Origin: Galbula dea
Taxonomy: Eukaryota; Chordata; Aves; Piciformes; Galbulidae
Length of the DNA stretch: 64,000 nt
Direction of reading: 5' to 3'
NCBI GenBank assembly: GCA_013399015.1
Contig: VWZX01007020.1
Span: forward strand, 496,001 to 560,000
The position numbers and the translations under genes were made by a program. The notes under the pieces were generated by a model. That model did not search any database and was not told the DNA's origin. It was given only the letters and a program-made list of their open reading frames with translations. Below, piece after piece: positions 50,801 to 63,700 of the stretch (its first letter is position 1; each line of letters opens with the position of its first letter).

Positions 50801-52505
50801 AGCTAAAAAGTAAATCTCTTTCCAGAGCAAACTGGATGTCAGTACAAGATTTCTACATTAAACTTAAGACTCATGTATCAGAAAGAAAATGTAGCATAAA
50901 AAGATTTTTCTTTTAAGTATGTTTATATTTAGATCTTGCCAACAACTTCAGTCCAGTTAAACAAATTCTAACACTAGATTCTAGTTGACTTAGACTTAAC
51001 ATTGATTTGTTGCCCTTTGTTTAAAGAAAAAATAACTGAGATGCTGGGAAGATGAATAGCATATCATTGCCTTGTTCTATTAGAATATATGGGACTAAGC
51101 TCTCACACAGCATGTTTAGATATTAATTTTCAGAAGGATTATCTAATACCTGTCCTTTCCTGGTTTGTACCTGATTAAATCCAAGACTGAATTCTAAAAT
51201 TCTTTCTTAGGCAAAACTCCCCATAACATTCTCACTAAGTTCTAAGATAGTATTAAAGAGTTTGAATCCAGATTTGCAAAAGTAGTTAGATATTTAAAGA
51301 TGCAGATAGGCATCAAATAGGATTTGCAAAAAAAAGCTTATGCTTAAGGCTAATTCCTTTTGAGAAGTAAGAGGTATTAGATAAAAAAAAGACCTGGTGT
51401 TTTGGAAATCCTCGTTTGGTACTTGCATGCAATGTTAGGTGCCTAATGGTCTTCAGAGATTTTACTGTTGGCCTTTCATCTGGAATGACTTTAAAATCTG
51501 GCTCTTACATTAAGAGAGAAGAAAGAACAAGCTGGAATTTTATAGTAACAGATAAAAGGAACATCTAAAATAATAATTTTTTAAAAACTAGATATACCAA
51601 CCTGCAAATATCTCCTATGTAAATTCTGGATGTTCACATTTTAAATTATTATCTAAGTGTATCTCATGAGTTGTGGGGCTAGGAGGCTGTAATAGATAAC
51701 TAACACATTAGATTACCTACCATTACAAGACTGTTTATAAGAACATGTCTGATTTGTCTTGGAATTTGAAATACATGTACAGCGCATGAGCTCTTCTTTC
51801 ATTGCAAGTTGAGTACAACTATGTGAACTATTACATTTTTCTCTTGTGAAATCCAGAGAAATAAAACTGCTGCCTTGAGCCATGTTTTGAACCACTAATC
51901 ACTGTCACCTGAATGAAGCAAAGAGTTAAAACTTACATTGTAAGGTTTCTCCAGAAACTTCAATATCCCCCCCCAGGCCTCTGAGTGGGGACAGACTTTT
52001 TTCAGGTTGCTCCACAAGATATTTATCTTTCAAGTCAGTGACTACTGAGTTCATTGTGTGTCAATCTTACACCAGTACAACACTAAGTTCCTAATAAGTA
52101 TTTAAAAGAAATACTAGTGTGCCTAAAATGTTAGTCTACTGTGACCATGCATGTGAAAGAGCTCTGAGCTTAAAGACCAGACTGGTGAATCTTACTGTGC
52201 CCCTGGTGCAATGAGATAAACAAATCTTTACGTTCCAGTTTTGTTTTTTTTAATCAAACAAATAAAACCAAGAGAGATTTCGTTTGTTCTGCAATTGTAT
52301 GTGTGTCAGTGCTGTGCCTTTCCCAGTTCATTTGTTGTGATTTATTTTTTCAGAAAGTGTATGGTTGTGCTGCTGGAGAAATATCTCCTGTTGAACTGAA
52401 TTCTCAGTAACTCTAGATGATCTCTGTATCTTAATCTGGTAATGATTTCTTGTTTTTTAAAACCACTGTGTACAATGGCTGCATTACTTATAGTAATAAA
52501 TTTTG
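38861..52505. other. Long AT-rich stretch without recognisable genes or transposons
   Basis: Over 13 kb I recognise no CR1, LTR, exon or RNA gene. Simple sequence includes A/C-rich tracts at about 39738-39775, 44850-44892 and 45670-45718, imperfect TTTACAATA-type repeats at 45596-45646, a TA-rich self-complementary patch at 45960-46030, and a (TG)n run at 50466-50485. Open frames of up to 142 codons (45017-44589 minus) are unrecognised. The contrast with the CR1-dense first third of the window is clear. Confidence 0.5.
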
Positions 52506-52510
52506 GTCCC
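52506..52510. repeat. Target-site duplication, left copy (GTCCC)
   Basis: GTCCC immediately before the LTR is repeated exactly at 53102-53106. A 5-base duplication is usual for ERVL-type (class III) elements. Confidence 0.85.
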
Positions 52511-53101
52511 TGTGATGGTTTGGACCTGGCTCCCTGCCAAATGCCCAAACTCACAGTGAAAGCTTTCCCCCCCCTTTCCCTCTCAGAGTTTTAGAGAAAC
52601 TACAAGAGAAATTAAAGAACCCGAAACAACCCGAATCATATAAAAAGTATTTATATTTACATATATAGCAGTTATATACAATTAAAATACTACGTACACA
52701 GTAGGGGGAACCCCCCAAGGGAAAGGGAAAAGGGAAGGAAAAAGGGAAAAAAGAGGAAAAAGGGAAAAGGGAAACTAAAACAGGTATGTACACTCAAAAA
52801 GCAGGATAAAACTAACAAAACAGAATCTTACAACTCTCCTTAGGATAGCAGAGTCGCACTGACCGACGCCAGCAACCGCTGCCTCTCAAGGCCTACAAGG
52901 CCTGCAAGGCTTGACTCCTCCGCATAGGTGAGACCGATAGCAGAGAACCTGCGTCTTCGGATCCACCGGAAGGGAAGAGAGGGCGAAGACCTCACCCCCT
53001 CCTTATTTATACCCCCAGTTACGTAAAATCGTATGGACTACTGGGAAACATGATCACTTCCCTGGTTGCAACCAGGAAAAGGCCTAGGCTAAACCATTAC
53101 A
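52511..53101 (-). mobile_element. Solo LTR of an avian endogenous retrovirus with perfect 5-bp TSD
   Basis: The 591-base element has TG...CA ends with imperfectly inverted termini (TGTGATGGTTT at the left, AAACCATTACA at the right) and is flanked by identical GTCCC pentamers. On the minus strand a TATA box (GGTATAAATA, 53013-53004) lies about 90 bases inside the element, which suggests the LTR points to the minus strand with a short U3. It includes a purine-rich (GGGAAA)n stretch at about 52712-52772 and a 9-base tandem (AAGGCCTRC) at 52888-52912. There is no internal retroviral sequence, so the provirus was lost by LTR-LTR recombination. The exact duplication implies a fairly recent insertion. 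It is not the same family as the LTRs at 2493 and 57107. Confidence 0.92.
52712..52772 (+). repeat. Purine-rich GGGAAA-type repeat inside the LTR
   Basis: This is an imperfect run of GGGAAA and GGAAAAA units within the solo LTR. It resembles a polypurine stretch but its position is internal to the LTR, so it is not the primer site for plus-strand synthesis. Confidence 0.85.
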
Positions 53102-53106
53102 GTCCC
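53102..53106. repeat. Target-site duplication, right copy (GTCCC)
   Basis: Exact repeat of the pentamer at 52506-52510, on the other side of the LTR. Confidence 0.85.
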
Positions 53107-56100
53107 TTGCATGGAATTACCAGAAAAGATTTTTTTTCTTGCATGTAATAAACCAAAATAACACACAACAGGACATTCACAGAGGATGTGAGAAAAGCAA
53201 AGTACAAGGATTAAAGGACCTGGGGGGTAGTCTGAGTTCCTTTGGCTGGTAATCTAGCAAAGATGGACTCTGAAAAAGTATACTATAACTGCAATGTTAC
53301 TACTAAATGCCAACAGCAAATGGCTAGCAGAGGGTACTTGGGTAGCAGACTAGGGAAAAAAAGCTAAACTGATCTGTGGCCAGATTGTAACAACAAATGT
53401 GTCAGCAGCACTGTGCCTTTTGTACTAGTGGACTGCTCAATACCTGAAACCAGAAGCCTTCTCCAAAGTAACTAAACTGAGATTGAGGCCTTCAGGATTA
53501 GGACAATTTTAGGCAATGTGTTAGAAGCAAAATATACCCCAAGAAAAGCATGGTATACATCCCTCTGTTGACAGGGACTGCTCCTCACCTCTTTTTCCCA
53601 TTGTTTGGTACTGGGCATTCAGCCTTATTTTAAGCACGTTGAGGAATGACACACTTAGCCTTTCCCTTGCAGGACTCCACTCCTAACCTTGCAGCCCTCT
53701 ATAAAAGGAAACTTTTTAATATATGTGCCACACTAATGCAGCATGGGATTTTGGAAGTGTGCTGTTCTCAGATTGGCAAGAATTACTTTTTAATTCAAAA
53801 TAAAAAGAAAGGAAAACTTTTCCAGTTTGAAGGCAAGAAGCAATTCTTTCCCATGTCTTTGAATTTTTGAAGGTGACTAACAAAATGACCCAGTTTATAC
53901 GTTTTGCTTCAGCATCCTCACATTGCTGAAAGTAAAGAAGTTCTGACTTTGACAGCAGGAGGTTGGAGGCACTACCCATTCTCCTAGATAAATAATGTTG
54001 GCAGATTTTTGGCTTAGATAATGAGATCTTACATTCCTCTTAATGGTTTTCCTCAAGATGGCTGTATGGGTCAAGGTTCCCCCAATCAGAGGACAAGGAA
54101 ATAGGGCACAGACGGAGCTCCTGAGAAGAGACTGGGAGACCACTGTCCAGCATGATGCAGGAGAGGAAGAGACAGTATGTTTATTTCCCTTGTCATGGAG
54201 GAGAGTGGCTGATCCTGACCCAGTTGGGAAGAGCAGGGAGACCTGAAGGCCTGGCATCAGGAGGATGTGCTGTTGCAGCAAGTGCTGAAAATGGGACAGA
54301 GAAACACAGCATACCGGCTTTGGGAAATGGAAAGGGAGTCTCCTGTGGCTACATGGGGAATAAAGTCCTCTCAGATCTGCTTTGTTCAAAACACTTGCTT
54401 CCTAGCAGTTCAGTTCCTGTTTTGGACAGTTCACTCTGCACAGTCACTGATGATCGCATTAGTCAGGGAACCACATGCTGTGTACAGAAGGTCTCAGCAC
54501 ACTCACACAGCAGTGCAAGCCAAGCAGTCTTGCCATTTTCCATACAGCAACTCTTACAGGCTCCCAAAATGTGCGAGTTATCTACTCATTATTGGCTGCC
54601 CAGCCCCAGGCACAGTGCTTTCCAAATAACATGAAGACACAAATTTCTCCGTACAGAATGCAATCCAAAATAGGAAAGATCTTGCTGTAACAAAGGTAAG
54701 GGACACTGGATACAAGCAAAGGGCTCAAGGCAATTAGCAGCAATCACCCTTTTAAAATACTTTTGCTACCATTGTCACAACACAGCAACTTTCCATCCTT
54801 CATTGCCTTCATATCATATCACCATTCAATTCAACTATTCTCCCCTTCCATCTGCTAGAAATCTCAACTACAGTGTCCCAAACAGCTCAGACAATGTTTT
54901 TATTTCTCATTGAGCTAAACACAAAAATACTGCAATAGTAACATGTCTTTTCCCAGGAAAACTCATGTATAATAATATCTGGAAACAAATTTTAAGGCAG
55001 TTAGTTATCTTAAATTTTATGTAGCAATGGACCATCTAAAGGACAGAAGAGATTTTTTATTTGATTATCTCTCTTTCTTATGAGTAAGCTTCTGAATAAA
55101 GGGAAGTCTTTCCTTTCTATCCATCAGGAGTTACTACATAGCCACAGCCTAAGCACACTGGCCTAAGAGTGAGCTATTTGTCCATGGCTAACATGTCAGA
55201 CAGTGCTCAGCAAGTTCAGAGGGAATTGTTTCTTGAAAAAACTTAATGGACTTCACTGTCTGAAATGCAACCATTTTCTCAGTAATGGCAGAAAAAAAAT
55301 GCTGTAAAATATCTCAGTAAGCAAACTGACCTATTCTCCTGGGCAAGATGCTGAGAAAGTGGGTTAAACACTGTGGCTTGTCAGGTGTGTTAATAAATGA
55401 GCTGTATTATCAGCACTGATCCTAAGAAGAATACAGGGGCTTTTACAGCCACTGATTGAACATAACTATGGCTGATAGCACTTTCTTACCTCCTCTGCAT
55501 ACCCTCAGAGACTATGCCCCATTTGTTTACTGGAAGTATTCATTCTTCCCCAAAGATTCACCAGGGGCTGCTTCTCTCTGCCAACAGGGCCTTGTATGTA
55601 GAGTTATTATTCTGCATTTGCCTCTCACCCTTGGCTGATCCAGCCAGTTTGAATCACTGTGTTCATACAGCATTTCTGCCAGCAGAGGAGGGAGCACAAA
55701 TCATGCCTAACTTTGCATTTGGTTATGCTTCCCCTCAGAGTGATCAAAGCAACAACAGGGAGGTCTACATGCAAACCAAGTGACCCTAGGTAACTTCTGT
55801 TTTTTAATATGCTTTCAAAGCAACAAACAACCCTGGGCAAACTGTGGAACAACTAGTATTCACAGGGAGATGGACAGAAGGAAGAAAACAGCAAGGAAAA
55901 AATAGCACTGTTTGAAGCGAAACACTGGGGAAACATCTCTTCTATGTAAGATGAGGGTAACATAAGATGAGGATCTTCTGCACGTCAGGTTAGGACTTCG
56001 ACATATTTGTGTGCATGGACCTGCCTAGACCCAAGCTCATGTGTCAAGATATCACTCAACTCTCAGCACACCAGTGGCAGCCATCAGAACACAGAAGTTA

Positions 56101-57106
56101 GTCCTAACAGAAGCTAGGCTCAAATTTAACACTAATTTAAGTTCATCTCTAGAAGCAAAAGATAAAATTCACTTCTAACTGCAGATAGCTCTTTTCTAGC
56201 TTGCTGAAAACTAACTGACAATTATTCCTGTGAGATTTTTGTACTGCAAAAAGCCCCAGAAACACCACATTTTGGCAAGATGGCTGCAATAGATCTGTAA
56301 AGCTAAGTGCAATTAAAAACCTTGAAAAATAGCATGCAGTATCTCACAGTTTATAAATAATGATGAGTACATTATTGCTCATAGACCCTTGAGCTCAGCA
56401 CAAACCTTAGGTAATTTTTCATTATCCTGCAATCCTCTTCAAATCAATCACAGTTTTGCCATGGACTTCTAAAGAGGCAGGGTAAGATATCCCAGGACAT
56501 GCAAAACCCCATCTGCTCTGAATACATAACAAGGAAAGCACAGCTCATGCTTACAGCTGCACTAGCATAAAGCAACACAACCTATATCAGCCCAGCTAAA
56601 ATACACCTAATGTTGCATGATTTATAACAAAGCATCCTCAATGGTACAGTTGGAAGAAATTAAATCTGGAAGGTAAGATGAAGATTCAAAGAGCCTGTCA
56701 TTCTGTTTAAAAAATTAAAAGGCTATATTTCCTCTTACCTTGTAGGAAAAAAATATCTAGCTGGGCACAAGCACATCTTCAGGCCACACGAAGCAGGCAG
56801 GTCCTTTTTACCAGCTGTAGCTGAGACCTGTCTCATTAACCAGGTCAAGATCCCTGTTACTTCTATATGAAACTAGTAGGGATGATATATATGCATACAG
56901 AGAGACTAACTCAATATACATATTCTTTGCAGAATTTTGAACAGGGTTATTCTGTAAACTTAATATTCTGTTATGCTCAGAGGGGTGGCTTCAGGCCCTG
57001 CTAAGGCTATACTGTAATGTCAGGGGCTCAACAGCTGTGTGGTGAGACCAGCATGGTGCAGGGCACCCAGCCAGACGGTTGAGCATCTTCTGCCCATTTT
57101 CTGGAG
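53107..57106. other. Non-coding stretch, nothing recognised
   Basis: Two overlapping plus frames (160 codons at 54152-54634 and 120 codons at 54267-54629) share the same DNA in different frames, and an opposing 164-codon minus frame (54389-53895) crosses part of it. None shows a domain or splice context. No repeat family is recognised. Confidence 0.45.
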
Positions 57107-57795
57107 TGTCCTGGTTTGAGTTAGAGCGGAACTAATTCAGTTCAATGATTTTACTTTTCAGTTAAAGCTCTTCTAAAGAGCTACAGTTCCTGAAATTAAC
57201 AGCATATTTTTAGAGACAGTGTCTGCTTCTAGCAGAGATAAGACCTAATGTCTCTAGTTACTAAGGATTGGTATGCAAGATTTAGACAGTTAAATCTTGT
57301 GTACCTCACAGGGGGTGCAGAGTAAAAGGCTGCACCTGCAGGGAGAAGCAGAAAGAGTGGTGACCCTAAACTGACCCGTGAGGTATTCCATTCCATAAAC
57401 ATCATATTTGATATAAAGCTGAGGAACCACTGGAGTCAGGCTCGCTCTTGCTCTTCTTCAATTACTGGCATGTTTTGTCTTCGATCCTGATCCATGAGTT
57501 CCTGAATCCAATTTCTAGATCCAGCCTCTGAATCTTGTTTCTATCTGCTGCTGAGTCCAGACTGGGACTTCTGCCACAGCATCAGTGGTGACGGTGACAG
57601 TTGGGGGGGTGGATTCAATATTGGTTAGTTATATATTTGCATATATTTCATTATTATTATTTTAATTAAAGTAGTTTTAGTTTTTCAGTTCACAAGTCTT
57701 TCTCTCTCATTTCTTTTCCCTTTGCATGGGGAAGAAGGAGTAATAGAGAGTGTCTGTCACTTGGTTAGTGTCAGGCCTAGCCCAAATCCTTGACA
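57107..57795 (+). mobile_element. Solo LTR of an avian endogenous retrovirus, fuller copy
   Basis: This 689-base element has TGTCCTGGTTTGAGTT at its left end and CCTTGACA at its right, and a TATA-like GATATAAAG near 57409-57417. An AT-rich stretch includes ATTAAAGTAG (near 57667), a possible variant polyadenylation signal. It is the same family as 2493-2893, which lacks about 290 bases of its middle. The flanking pentamers TGGAG and TGAGG match at three positions only, so the duplication has decayed or the ends are slightly misplaced. No gag, pol or env sequence is attached. Confidence 0.85.
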
Positions 57796-60700
57796 TGAGG
57801 GATTCCCATAAGCAAATCCACAGCATCCTGGAAGAGATGCCACAGGGATGCTGCAAGCAGGAAGAGTGATATTTTAGCAACAATGCATGAAATCTTGACT
57901 CCTCTCTGTGATGTTGCTTTCCTTAATTTCCCTACAGCCAGAGTTTTGATAGGTGACTTCGTTAGCTCATAGCAAGGATCAAATGCCACCTGTCTCTGAA
58001 ACAGTTTCCAAAGGCAGTTCGATGTACATAGATAAAACAGTAGAATGTAACTCCCTCAGTTCACCGTTCGGCCTTCAGCTTGTGAATATTGTTTATTTAC
58101 AGCACTGGCATCTTACCAGGCTGTGTGTACATGCAGTCCTCAAGCGTTCAGCCCCAGCTCAGAGATAACTATAGGGCTGACCTCTCTCTGTGACCACCCT
58201 TTGGCTGCCACCTCCACCTCTCTGTTCTCACTCACATACAGCTACTGCTGCTTGCATGCCTTAGGCAACCATTCCTTCCCTTCCTTCTGCTTAGAGGATT
58301 AGGAAATCAAGCTGGATACTAACATAGCAGGCAATGCAGTGCCCCATAAAGAGGAAACAAGATGCACAACAGCCTGCTGTACTGCATCCTAGCTGTGTAC
58401 CCAGTGACCCCAACTATGAAACAACACAGAAGGTATCAAGCCCAGGGACCCCGGTATCTGACTGGTAACCATGTAAATGAATGGTTAACAGCTACCCAAA
58501 AACCCTCACTTGAACAACACAGAATGTTTTAGCTCTATTTCTGGAAAAGAGATTTTTAACACTTGCATTTGTAGCTTTTATTTTGAAACCTCACCACTTC
58601 AGAACAAAGCTATGGCCAGAGATGTGCCATGTAGGACCACAAAACATGGATGTTTGTGGATTCAGTTTGCTTGGATACTATGGGATGGACATTTTAGCAA
58701 ATGTAAAGCATAACAGATAATACTGCTGGTCTTTCTTTCAAGTCACATGTTTAGCTCCAGGAGCAGCAATACATACTTCAGGCTGCTGGCTAGCTATAAT
58801 AAGATGGATCCATGTTTAAGGAAGAACAAAGTGATCTCTGAAATTCTCCGTTTTCTGTTACTACCTCTGCACTTGGTAACTGAAATACAGAAGGGATTTA
58901 TGATGCTAAAAGGCTGTTGAATTAATGGCTTCAGAGGAAGGTTTTAACAAAGAGGAATATTTAACAGTCATTATTTGGGCTTATTAAAGGAGGGAAGATC
59001 TGGGATCACTTCTCTATAAAGAGTTAAGATTCCTCAAGGGCCTGAGACACTACTTCTGCTGCTTGCAGAGATCCATTAGAGACTGCAGCATGGATGAGAC
59101 GTACAAACACTCCTCTGAGTCTCTAGTTAGAGGAGGAGGGAAAGGTCATGGAGCAATGGGAGAGAGAAGCTGGGGATGGCAGAATTTTTCTGCAGCTGAA
59201 TTACCAGGGTTTTGAGGTATCCTCAAACCCTGAGGGTGATGAGCATTTCTATCCCCTAATTCAACATTACTCCAGTTTATTACAGGCTGAACTGCGACCA
59301 CTAATTCATTTCACACAACCAACAATGTGAGTACCACACCTGATTGCTTGAGTAATATGATGACGAGCAGGAGCCTAATGGTAAAATATTCAGTGATATT
59401 TTATTTTCTCTTTGGGTTCGTGAAAAGATAAAGTGAAACTAAGAAGTAAATGTCTGAATTAAAGATATCCAAGTGTTATTTATAGACTTTTTTTTTTTTG
59501 GTAGGCAAATACCATTACTAAAATAGACTCTCAAATACATGAAATGCTCCTTGGGCCCTCCTTATTCCCCCAAGACTGTCTATTCATTGATACATGTCTA
59601 TGTGTGCTTACCTTCTTTAAAATTACCCCAGTAGTATGTTACTGAGCTATGGAAAATGTAAGTGTATGGGAAGCATCCAGCTCTGACTCATTTTCTGTAT
59701 CTAACAGCAGGATTATGAGCTCAAAACCAGAGAGTAGCTCTTGCATCAGCACAAGTAGCCTGCAGTGTTCTTTTCCCCAGTAATTTTGTCATACAACATA
59801 CAGTTTTGTTTGATTTTTCATCCCAAACATGGTTACTGCACCACTATAAAGTAAGCCATTTGCTCCTCTCCTCTCCACATTTCTGCACAGAATTCATGAA
59901 TGAACAAGAGGGCACAAGACAGATAGGCTCTTTGGCAGCATCCATGTTAAGCTGCTGGCAAATTGTCTTGCTCAGAATGAGGAACAGCAGCTGAAAACAA
60001 CCAAATACCAAGCTTCCATCATGATGCCTCAGGACTGCAGTGCTGTTTCTAGGGTCCCTGCTTTCAGAGCGCCATGGTTTAATAAAGTAGGTCAAGAAAA
60101 CTATCACTATAATGATATAATACTCTCCTTACTGTTCTCTGGCCTGCCCTCCACCTGGCCCTGTACCCACTGTAGGTTCTTCCTCATTGCTTGATCTTGC
60201 ATTCCTGCATGGTGGCCCATCTGCACAGAAATGGTGAGAAACTCCACTTCAGCCTAACCTTTAGTCTGATGGGAAAGACACACAGCTTACAAAAAACAAA
60301 CCAAACCAAAACCCAACCCAACCAACCAACAACAAGAACAACAAAAAAAGAGGGATTTGTTGGATGTAAATCCACACTTCTTGGCTGAGCCCTGTAGGCT
60401 ATTGCTGTCTCTTTCTCTTCCATCAGACAGCTGCTCTCTCAGAATGGAAAGGATGGATTTGGCTGACCAAACATTTCCTTCTTCAGTCCCTGGCATTTCC
60501 TTCTTCAGTCCCTGGGAGTATTTAATATTTTCAGTGGAGGTGCATTGTCTTGTTACACCATCCAGAAGAAAGACAGGAACGCATTTCTGTGAGAATATAC
60601 TCATTTAATGAGCTAACACTAAGCATCTAACCTAGGAGGCACCAGGTGCCTAGTACAGTCCTACTGGTACACAATTGCTTTATGGCTTCAGTTAATTTGC

Positions 60701-63700
60701 TTAGGGGCTGCAGAATGAATCATACAGAGTTCAGAACCAAGAAAATGTACCCAAAAAGTACCAACCAAGAAGAGCCTCTGAAAGGCCTCATTAGCCAGGA
60801 ACAGGGCATTTCCTCATCTGCTCCCTCCCGGCAGTAAACTTATTAGCTGGCCTGTGTAATCTCTGCAGCATTATCAGAGTAGTTCAGATGGTAACAAGTA
60901 TTTTGGAGAGCAAAGTGGAGAGTATTGCTCAGGTTTGATTATTTTCTGCTCTTCCTATTTTAAGAAAAAAAGGTATGCTCCCTCTGCTCTTGTGCTACTA
61001 CTCTGGAAGTCTAAGGTTGGATTGTTTAGTCCATGGCATAACTCAGCCCTTAACCCTACCTTCCTAGCCAGCCATGCCTGAGCACTGCTAAGCAAATGAC
61101 CCAATCCATGACATTAAGAAATTGCTCCTATCTCCATTCTGTCACTGAAACAAAAATATTAAGTTACTTAATAACTATGAATTCAATAGTGTTTGTACAG
61201 TGCCTACCCTACCAAGAAGAGCTAAGCATTTTAAAAAAATGCTGAATTGGAAAATTGCACAAAAATTACCTCCAATGAAAATGATAAGCCTTTCATGCTT
61301 GTACAGTGACTTTTTATTTTTCAGCAGTGTTGCTGCTGTTGAGCATTTCCATTTCCTTCACAAATGCCAACTGTCTGATGAGAAGGCTATTTTACTGCGA
61401 GTGCTGGTGATACATAATCTCTGTCTTTATCTCAGAAAGGTCTTGGGGGAGGGAGAGGCAGTCATATGCCCTCTGATAATAGCAAAGCCCAAAGGGAGGA
61501 ATGTAATTACACATGTATTTTTGTCATCCTTTGCCTGAGGGCATAGACAGTATTTTGGATCTAGATCTCGTTTTCATGTCAAAGAGAAACAGATGATGCT
61601 AGTTAAGCACTTTCCTTGGTGTCCTACTGTTATAAAGACTGCACGTGGAGTGTTACTTCCATGAAAGGAAAAGAAGCAAAACAGAATCAATCACAATGTT
61701 CAGAGATCCCGAAGTGTGCCTTCCCAAAGGGGTTCATGCTGAATGACTGCTTCCATTTATTCTGACAGAGATACTGGCTATTTTGTTTTCCTTATCTGTT
61801 CTGTTTTTCTCCTCACACAATCATTTCAGAGAGCAATTCCCAAAACTTTACCTTTGCCTCCTGCCTCGGGGAACCCTCTTCAGACCTGAGGTTCCATTGC
61901 TGCCAGGATGCCTGGTGAGCAGTGATTTCCCAAGCATGTTATCATGACATAAGGGTCTACTTAACTGCTCCATCTGATTAGCTCAAAACCCCAGGATATG
62001 GTACAGCTGTTCCCTGTATGCAGGTACACAAGTATAACCAAAGATCTGGATAACAACAACCATCATGAACTTTCAGCACAAAAGAAAAACTCCAGGAAAG
62101 AAGAAAAAGGCTATGAGTTTCGAAGTACAAGGTTTACAGTTAAAACAAGAGTGAGATGTCATATGTTGTGCTCCCAGACTTTGTCATCTTGTGCTATTTC
62201 ATCTCACAGCAGTTGCAATTGTCCTTTGATTCTGACAGACTGTTGTGCTATTTCCACATGAATTGTACTGGATTTATATAAAGGGTTTTATTGGACCAGA
62301 TTTCTTATGTATGTTAAAGTGTTCCTTGGTCTTGCTGTTATTTAGGTATTTCTTCCCTAGGTTTTTTAAATACCCGACAAGAGGACCCCAGGTGCTGTTA
62401 TCTCTCCTTTAAGATACTTCTTTGACAGAAATGTCGATTCCAATTGGATGAAATGACCCTAATAGTGAAATCAATCTTGTCCATGTTCTTCATTTCAACC
62501 CTGTCCAGTGCTGCACTGGACAGATAGTCACGTCTTCATGAACTATGCCCTATGCTCATCTCCTGAGGATGCTGACAATTTCTTTAAGACCTGCACAAAA
62601 CCAGCACCAGATGCCCACACTTTCATGTTTCAAAATGGTCTGCCACAGGTACTGATGCTGGCTACAGCTGTTGCAATGACAAGGACAGCTGGAGAATATG
62701 GAGGGTGCAGCTGTAATATGTAATTTCCTTTAGCACCCTATGCTTCCTTGCTACCCTTTTCAAAGCCAGGGCATTTAACACAACACATCCACTTTGTACA
62801 ATGTTAGCAAGATATCTCTGTATTCTACAGTTGTTACTGGTCGGCAGTTCTGACCCTGCTGCTGGCAGAAGATTTTGGGGACAGAAAAGAGTGATCCTAC
62901 AAAAATAAGAGGTTTTAGTAATGAAATTCAACTACCAAAAAGGCAATCGTTACCAGTGATAGGAAGCAGCACTTCCCACTGTTCCCCAGCCATTCTGCTC
63001 CATTACACCTGCCAGTGCAAAATAATCTCCAGAAATACTAGCGAAAGCAGGGAATTAAGGAGTCATATATAGCTGCTTATAGCCACAGTGTGTCCACAGG
63101 AGGCAAACCAGGCCAAGAGACTTGTCAGAGGTACGAAATAGAGCAACCCTTTGCTGCTGTAAGTCTGGAGGAACTGCTGCATCAGGACACAAATTCAAAC
63201 ACCTTCAGGCTGGAAATCAAACCAGCCTTGAACAGTTACTACATATAAACATCTTCTTACCATTAGCTGGGGCATTAATAAAACCAACCTCAATAAAGAG
63301 GAGAGCCTCTTGGCTGGGTCAAAGTCCTGCCTGCCACTGTGGTGTTTCATCAGAGAAACAACTCTATTCCAGTAACTCTGAACTCATCACATGAAAGGGT
63401 TGCCATGGGGACATGCTGAGATTGTGCCATTTTAACATTTCATTTCCAGATTCCTCAATGAATTGACAATGGGGGCTTTCAGACAATAAATATGCATATG
63501 AAAATGTGAATATACAAACCAACACATTTCAAAGAAATTTCAAAGCTGCAGTATACCCCCACCCTGGCAGACTTGAACATTAGTTGTTACTTGCACAGTA
63601 GTTGTGGGAGCATTCACTGTTCCCAGACTACTCTCTGCCATGAAAGAAAAAAGGAAAAATGTCTGGGTGAATGACTTATAAATGTGGCTGTCTGCCACAG

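Noticed and set aside
53895..54634. Frames of 164 (minus), 160 and 120 codons (plus)
   Set aside because: Three frames compete for the same DNA, none has a domain or splice signals, and no repeat protein is recognised.
57102..57800. Target-site duplication of the 57 kb LTR
   Set aside because: TGGAG and TGAGG match at only three of five positions, which is not enough to call a duplication.
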